This document shows, one piece after another, positions 58,942 to 64,000 of a stretch of 64,000 nt of DNA. A program made the position numbers and the translations under genes. The notes beneath the pieces were generated by a model that saw only the letters and a list, made by a program, of their open reading frames with translations, was not told the DNA's origin and did not search any database. This DNA comes from Acidimicrobiia bacterium (GTDB lineage Bacteria > Actinomycetota > Acidimicrobiia > Acidimicrobiales > Bin134): positions 62,001 to 126,000 of the forward strand of contig JAJECA010000003.1 in assembly GCA_022822265.1 (NCBI GenBank), given 5' to 3'. Position 1 is the stretch's first letter; every line of letters starts with the position of its first letter.

Positions 58942-59209
58942 GGACATTGGCACCTGGCTCACCCAGATTCGGATTCTGGCGGCGCTGGCGTTTTTGGCGG
59001 TGATCGCGACGCTGGCGGTGGTGACGGCGTGGAAGACGAAATCGACTCCGGCGACCATCGGGGTGATCGTGGCCGGCGCGGTGGCGCTGGCGATGTTGGC
59101 GCAGCTCGATGTGATCTCGGGGAAGGTCAGCGACGAGATCGACGGGTCGAACAAGACCACCGTCGACACCGGCGGGATGGAGATCATCTCGGAGTTCGGG
59201 GGCGGCTGA
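58934..59209 (+). CDS. Small two-helix membrane subunit, pilin or VirB2/3-like
   Basis: A 91-residue protein with two membrane helices (LAALAFLAVIATLAVVTAW and TIGVIVAGAVALAMLA) and a short Ser/Asp/Gly tail. Size, topology and position directly before VirB4 match TrbC/VirB2 or VirB3-type subunits of conjugation machines. GGGAGAT precedes the ATG. The stop overlaps the VirB4 start (TGATG). Confidence 0.65.
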   Translation: MFEDIGTWLTQIRILAALAFLAVIATLAVVTAWKTKSTPATIGVIVAGAVALAMLAQLDVISGKVSDEIDGSNKTTVDTGGMEIISEFGGG

Positions 59210-62004
59210 TGTCGGATCAGCAGACCATCAAGTCGTTCACCGCTCCGAGGCGCCGTCCGACGGAGATCGGGCGCATTCCGGGGTTGACGCTGCCGTGGCA
59301 GTTCACGCTGGCGCAGTTCGCGGTGGGCGCGTTCGGGTTGTTGCTGGCGGTGGTGATGCTGAGCGCGGGCGCGCCGGTTTGGACGGTGTTGCCGGTGGTG
59401 GTTTTGACGCTGGTGGCGGGCCGGGCGATCCGCAGGGTCCGCATCGACGACCGGCCGCTGTTGGCCGGGCTGGCCGGCTGGGTCCGGTTCGTGACGGGCC
59501 GGGCGACCAGGGAGAGGCTGGTGCCCCGCACGGCCGACGCGGTGGTCGACAACGTTCTGGTGGGGTCGGACCATTCGCAGTGGCTGTTGTTCAGCGTGGC
59601 CCCGGCATCGTACGGGGCGCTGGACGGCACGCCCGACAAGCTCGCCGCGCTGGGCGCGGTGCAGCGTTTGGCGGCGTCGGTGGGAGCGGAGCGTTTCCGC
59701 CTGTTCTCCACGGTGGACGCGCTCGGGGCCGACGAGGTGACCGAGCAGATGGCCAAGGTGTCTGAGGCTGGGACGTGGGACCGGGAGCTGGCCGCGGAGC
59801 ACGACCGGCTCAGCGGCATGGAGCTGGCCGACCGGGCGTTCTGGCTGATGGTTTTGTGCGGCGACGCCGCGCCCCGCAGCGACGAGGGCGGCTGGTGGGC
59901 CGCTGTGGCGGCGATGGCAGGTTGGCGCCCGCCGGCGCGCGCCAGCTGGGTGGACCGGCCCGCGATGGCCGACCGGTCCGAGGCGATAGTCGCCCGGGCG
60001 GGATCGGCGGTGGCGCTTCGGCCCGCGACGGCAGCCGAGGCCCGGTGGCTCTTGGACCGGATCGCGGTGGGCGCCGCGCACCGCCGGGGCGTGCGGGCCG
60101 AGGACGACTACCCGCACCTGATGCTGGAGCCGCACCCCGACGCGGTGACGGTGGGCCGCGGCGTCACAGAGGGCGCGTCGGCGTGGCGGGCGGGCGACGC
60201 CGAGTGGTCAGAGCCCCTCCAGCGCATAGCGGTGGCCCGCACCGGGACGCAGACCGTCGCCCACATCTCAGCGGTGGTGTCGCAGCTGCCTGACGCCTGG
60301 ATGGTGCCCGGCGGCGGCGAGCTTTTGTGGGCGGTGGACTCTTTGGCCGAGCCGTGGGAGTGGCTGATCGACGCGGAGGTGGTGCCCAACCAGACAGCGG
60401 TGGCAAAGACCCGCAACCAGCACCGCCGGCTCCAGAACCAATACGACGAGTACGGCGGCGACCCCGCAGGCGCGCCGCCCGATTTGCAGGCGGCGTCCGA
60501 GCAGATCGAGGCGCAGCGCCAGGCGCTGGTGGACACCCGCAGCGACGAGTTCGTGGTCACCGTGGTGCTCACCACAGCGCTGGCCGCCGCCGGCGACACA
60601 GACGAAGACATCGAGCAGGCCGCCGAGCGGCTCAACGCCCGCCTGGAGCGCCTCGCAGGCCTCGCCGCCCGGGGCGACGTGAGGATCGCGGCCCCGTCGG
60701 GCGACCAGCTCTCGGCCCGGCGGCTGTGGCTGCCCCGCAAGCATCGGGCGCCGGTCAGCCGCGACTACCGCCAGTTCTTGTTGAGCGACGGGCTGGCCGG
60801 GCTGGGCCCGTGTCTGCACTCGGCGGTCGGCGACCCGCAGGGAATGCTGTTGGGCTGGGCCGACGACAAGGGCAGCAACGTGCCGGTGCTGTTCGACGCG
60901 GCGCTGGGGCCGAGGGGCCAGGCGGTCGGCGCTCAACCCCGGTCGCCGTCGATCGGCATCGCCGGCAAGCTCGGGTCGGGCAAGTCGGTGCTGGCCAAGC
61001 GGCTCATGTGGTCGGCGCTGATGGCCGACGGGGCCCTCGTGGCGGTGGACCGCTCGGAGATGGGCGAGTACGCGGCTTTCGCCGAAGCGGTGAAGGCCGC
61101 CGCCCCCGAGCTCGACGTGGAGATCATCGACGTGCGCGACCCCGAATGCGGGTCGCTGGACCCGATGCGGGCCATCCCAGACCCCCGCTTGGCGGCGGAC
61201 ACCGCCACTTTGCTGTTGGGGTTTCTGGGCCGGATCGACCCGCACGGCGCGGCGGCAGCCCGCCTCGCGCTGGCCGCGGCGGACAGCCCGGGCATGCCGC
61301 TGGGCGACCTCGCCCGCGCCGCGGCGTCCGGCGACGACCGCGCCACAGGCGAGCTCGCCGTGCTCGAAGCCCAAGCCGCCGCTTTGGCCGCCCACCCCGT
61401 GGGCGGCGTTTTGTTCGACGCCAAGCGGCCCCCCGCCAATTTGAGCGCCGATCTGGTGGTGCTGTGGGCGCCGGGGCTGGCTTTGAACCCGCAGCCCGAC
61501 ACGCCCGCCGAGGTGGCCGCCAGCGCCGCGGTGCTGGGCATGATGCTGACCGGAAGGGCGATCACCTTCGCGTCCGCCGACCGGTTCGCCGCTTTGCTGC
61601 TGGACGAAGCGTGGTCTTTGCTGGGCGACCACCGGGCCCGCTCGGTGGTCGTCGAGGGGCTCAGGGACGGGCGCAAGCACAACGCCGGGATCTGGCTGGC
61701 GTCGCAGTCGCCGTCTGACTTCGCCGCCTCGCCCGAGCTGAGCGAGCTTTTGGGCTATGTGGCCTGCTTCGGCGTGGCCAACGAGGAAGCGGCCGCGGCT
61801 GCGGCCCGCCTCGCCGGGGTGGACCCCGCCCTGGCCGCCCGGCTGCTGATGGGCCTGCCGACCGGGACCATGCTGTGGCGGGACCTGTACGGCCGCACCG
61901 GCCTCGTCGAGGTCGCGCTGCCCGCCGACCCACTGGCCGCCGCCGCCATCGACACGACCCCAACCAGCCGGCACGACCCCGAGCCGGCCCTTGTGGCCGG
62001 GTAG
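59209..62004 (+). CDS. VirB4/TraC-like conjugation ATPase
   Basis: A 931-residue ATPase that powers pilus assembly and DNA transfer. It starts with a two-helix PrgI/VirB3-like membrane part (LAQFAVGAFGLLLAVVML, VWTVLPVVVLTLVAG), then a long N-domain, then the motor: GIAGKLGSGKSVLAKRL (Walker A, near residue 585) and ALLLDEAWSLLG (Walker B), with LASQSPSDF as the sensor region. Membrane-fused VirB4 of this size is typical of Gram-positive/actinobacterial elements. The neighbours are the pilin-like and VirB6-like genes. Confidence 0.88.
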   Translation: MSDQQTIKSFTAPRRRPTEIGRIPGLTLPWQFTLAQFAVGAFGLLLAVVMLSAGAPVWTVLPVVVLTLVAGRAIRRVRIDDRPLLAGLAGWVRFVTGRATRERLVPRTADAVVDNVLVGSDHSQWLLFSVAPASYGALDGTPDKLAALGAVQRLAASVGAERFRLFSTVDALGADEVTEQMAKVSEAGTWDRELAAEHDRLSGMELADRAFWLMVLCGDAAPRSDEGGWWAAVAAMAGWRPPARASWVDRPAMADRSEAIVARAGSAVALRPATAAEARWLLDRIAVGAAHRRGVRAEDDYPHLMLEPHPDAVTVGRGVTEGASAWRAGDAEWSEPLQRIAVARTGTQTVAHISAVVSQLPDAWMVPGGGELLWAVDSLAEPWEWLIDAEVVPNQTAVAKTRNQHRRLQNQYDEYGGDPAGAPPDLQAASEQIEAQRQALVDTRSDEFVVTVVLTTALAAAGDTDEDIEQAAERLNARLERLAGLAARGDVRIAAPSGDQLSARRLWLPRKHRAPVSRDYRQFLLSDGLAGLGPCLHSAVGDPQGMLLGWADDKGSNVPVLFDAALGPRGQAVGAQPRSPSIGIAGKLGSGKSVLAKRLMWSALMADGALVAVDRSEMGEYAAFAEAVKAAAPELDVEIIDVRDPECGSLDPMRAIPDPRLAADTATLLLGFLGRIDPHGAAAARLALAAADSPGMPLGDLARAAASGDDRATGELAVLEAQAAALAAHPVGGVLFDAKRPPANLSADLVVLWAPGLALNPQPDTPAEVAASAAVLGMMLTGRAITFASADRFAALLLDEAWSLLGDHRARSVVVEGLRDGRKHNAGIWLASQSPSDFAASPELSELLGYVACFGVANEEAAAAAARLAGVDPALAARLLMGLPTGTMLWRDLYGRTGLVEVALPADPLAAAAIDTTPTSRHDPEPALVAG

Positions 62005-62008
62005 GGCG

Positions 62009-64000
62009 ATGGCAGGTCCGCGACGGGGCTCGGCTGTCGCCGCCGCAGTAATCGCCGCGGCGGTCGTGCTGCTGTGGGCCGCGGCGGGCACCGCCGCCGC
62101 CCAAGACAGCACAGACGCAGACGCGGGCGCCGAGGCTTACGGCGCGTCGTGGCAGCAGTGGCAGCAGGCGCTACAGGGGGCCGGCCCGGAGCTGGACGAG
62201 CTCGTGGCCGAGTGCGCCGAGCTTTTGGCCGCCAACGACCCCGACTGGGCGGCCAAGGGGTGCGAGAGCGCGTCTGAGCACTGGGTCGGCGCGCAGTCGG
62301 TGACCGAGACGTGGTTCAGCGGCAACAGCACCTCTGCTCAGACCACCTTGGGCGTGCCCATCACCAACTACAACGTCTACTTCGACGGCGGCGGCACCTT
62401 CAGCGTCCACCGCAAGTTCCTGGGCCAGGCCATCGCCTGGGTCTGGTCCGGAGGCATCGTCGCGCTGCGCTTCGCCGCGTGGGCGTTCGACTGGGTGTCC
62501 GAGGGCCGCCTCACCCAGGTCATCCAGGCGGTGCCCAAGCTGGTGGCCGACACGCTCAACACCGCGCTGGTGCACGGCCTGCGGCTCAGAGAGGTCGCAT
62601 TGACCACGCTGGCCATCGCCACGGGCTGGTCGGTCATCCGGGGCCGACACGCCCAGGCGGCGGGAAACGCCGGCTTCGCGATCTTGGCGATGGCGGTGTG
62701 CGGGCTCATCTTGGCCAACTTCGACGGCTACTACTCCGGCGCGCAGGACACAAAGAACAAGCTCACAGCCGCCGTGCTGGAGGGCGCCCACGAGCAGACC
62801 CCCGGCGGGTCCGACACCGTGGCGCTCACCTCCCCGCTGATGGACTCGGTGGTGCACCGGCCCTGGCAGCGCCTCAACTTCGGCCGCGAGCTGCAAGGCC
62901 AATGCGAGATCGCGGTCGGCGCCAGCACGCTGCACCGCGCCGCGGGCTCCGGCGACCACTACCCCCGCAAGCAGATCAAAAAATGCGACCCCGACGGGCC
63001 GCTGCTCGACGCGTTCAACCGCAAACCCACCATGGACCGCCTCTTCGGCGGCACGGCCGTGTTGGTCGGCCATCTCGCCCTGTCGTTTTTGATCCTGTCC
63101 ACCGCGCTTTTGGCCCTGTCGTCGGAGCTCTTGTTGGCCGGCGCGTTCGGGTTCTTGCCGGTGGTCGCCGCCGCGGTCGCGTTCCCCGGCGGAAGAAAAC
63201 TGGTGGAGAGCTGGGTGTCGATGCTGCTCAAGGGCATCACCGGGCTCGCCGCGGGCGTCCTGTTCCTGCGCCTGGCCGTCGAGGTGCTCGACGCCATCAG
63301 CGCCGCCAACGCCGATCTGGGCATGCTCGATCTGTTCGCGGTGATGGCGCTGGTCGCCATCGCGGCCATCAAGCTCCGCAAGGCGCTGCCCGAGGCGGCC
63401 TCCCGCATATCGGGCAACATCGGCGCGAGCCTCTCATCGGCAGGCAGCACCACCGGCGGCGGGGGCGGGGCCGCGCTGGCCGGCGCAGGGGGCGCAGCCG
63501 CGGGCCTGCTCGCCGGTGGCTACCTCTCCGCGCACCTGCTGGGCGGCCAGCCTCCCGCCCGGGCTGCCCGCCACGCCGCGTCCAAGGCCAGAGCCATCGG
63601 ATCAGGCGTCGCCGCCGCGGGGGCCACCGGCATCGCCGCCTTCTCCGGCAACGACGGCGGGGGCAGGCTGTCGTCGATCACCGCCAAGACCAAAGCGGGC
63701 GGCGGCGCGGGGCTCGCGGCCGCCGGCGCGACCGGCGGGCTCGCCGCGCTGGGCCAAAAGGTCCACGCCCGCCGCCACGCCCAGCAGGCGCTGGCCATGC
63801 GCGATCCCAAGAAGATGAGCGAGGCCGACCAGACAGCGGTCGCCGACAGGATGGACCAGGCCGCCCACAGCCGCCGCCGCGGCGACCAGCTCATGGCCGC
63901 GCAAAGCAAGATGACCCGCCAAGACGCCCTCGACCATCTCGCCCAGTCCCAGCGCAAGGACATCAGAGAGGCCATCGCGGCGCGCGCCGACAACACCCAG
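62009..64000 (+). CDS. VirB6/TrbL-like membrane protein (3' end outside window)
   Basis: The frame from ATG 62009 stays open for 664 codons to the window end. A signal peptide (VAAAVIAAAVVLLWAAAGTA) leads to an extracellular part with Cys, then at least five membrane helices (IAWVWSGGIVALRFAAWAF, AILAMAVCGLILANF, LALSFLILSTALLALSSELL, GITGLAAGVLFLRLAVEVL, LFAVMALVAIAAIKL), and a Gly/Ala-rich, Arg-rich cytoplasmic tail. This layout fits the VirB6/TrbL channel protein. It starts 4 bp after the VirB4 stop. Confidence 0.8.
   Translation, partial: MAGPRRGSAVAAAVIAAAVVLLWAAAGTAAAQDSTDADAGAEAYGASWQQWQQALQGAGPELDELVAECAELLAANDPDWAAKGCESASEHWVGAQSVTETWFSGNSTSAQTTLGVPITNYNVYFDGGGTFSVHRKFLGQAIAWVWSGGIVALRFAAWAFDWVSEGRLTQVIQAVPKLVADTLNTALVHGLRLREVALTTLAIATGWSVIRGRHAQAAGNAGFAILAMAVCGLILANFDGYYSGAQDTKNKLTAAVLEGAHEQTPGGSDTVALTSPLMDSVVHRPWQRLNFGRELQGQCEIAVGASTLHRAAGSGDHYPRKQIKKCDPDGPLLDAFNRKPTMDRLFGGTAVLVGHLALSFLILSTALLALSSELLLAGAFGFLPVVAAAVAFPGGRKLVESWVSMLLKGITGLAAGVLFLRLAVEVLDAISAANADLGMLDLFAVMALVAIAAIKLRKALPEAASRISGNIGASLSSAGSTTGGGGGAALAGAGGAAAGLLAGGYLSAHLLGGQPPARAARHAASKARAIGSGVAAAGATGIAAFSGNDGGGRLSSITAKTKAGGGAGLAAAGATGGLAALGQKVHARRHAQQALAMRDPKKMSEADQTAVADRMDQAAHSRRRGDQLMAAQSKMTRQDALDHLAQSQRKDIREAIAARADNTQ

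Noticed and set aside
60268..62112. A 614-codon minus-strand frame opposite VirB4
   Set aside because: It is a shadow of the VirB4 gene, which has Walker motifs and coupled neighbours.

Overview
The window is high-GC DNA with GTG and ATG starts and many 4-nt stop/start overlaps. The gene families present (FadE, MaoC and CitE-like acyl-CoA enzymes, an HAE3/MMPL exporter, DUF1214, MobF relaxase, AlpA-type regulators) suggest an actinobacterium, perhaps a member of the Acidimicrobiia. This is inferred from gene content; there is no rRNA or tRNA in the window to confirm it.

Region 1 (1-14.5 kb) looks chromosomal. It has an acyl-CoA dehydrogenase/MaoC hydratase/CitE-type lyase operon arranged like the mycobacterial itaconate and leucine dissimilation genes. 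It also has an SDR, a cupin, a PPOX-type flavoprotein, an MBL hydrolase, an RND exporter and a lipoprotein. It is scarred: a 120-bp copy of the lyase tail lies after the SDR, and a DUF1214 gene is split by about 2.36 kb of foreign, partly broken genes.

Region 2 (15-22 kb) carries an AlpA-like regulator, a 14-repeat RCC1-type secreted protein with a HExxH domain, and a run of small membrane proteins containing internal duplications. Two similar 30-bp sequences (15020 and 21748) bracket it.

Region 3 (22-34 kb) is defence and stability cargo: a calcineurin-like phosphoesterase; a type ISP-like restriction-modification enzyme whose nuclease ORF is split from the helicase-methylase ORF at a G8 tract; a second AlpA-like regulator; an MNT-HEPN fusion; a RelE-like pair; a VanX-like dipeptidase; and a RAMA-domain protein.

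Region 4 (34.5-40 kb) is one tightly coupled six-gene operon for exported proteins: a lipoprotein, a large His/Cys-rich repeat protein, a membrane protein, a lipoprotein thermonuclease, a zinc-ribbon protein and a small acidic protein. I recognise no described system with this composition.

Region 5 (40.8-64 kb) is the backbone of a conjugative element (ICE or plasmid): a MobF relaxase-helicase fused to a DnaG-type primase, a candidate oriT hairpin, three ParA-like ATPases interleaved with unknown proteins, an MntA/HepT pair, a degenerate tyrosine recombinase, and the start of a type IV secretion operon (small membrane subunit, VirB4, VirB6-like) that runs off the window.

The feature linking regions 2 to 5 is a repeated promoter/operator: tandem 10-bp TTGCGACCGG units followed 32-33 nt later by the start codon of several unrelated genes. 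This spacing suggests a co-regulated set of leaderless transcripts extending from the conjugation and partition genes to the AlpA-like regulators and the VanX-like gene.
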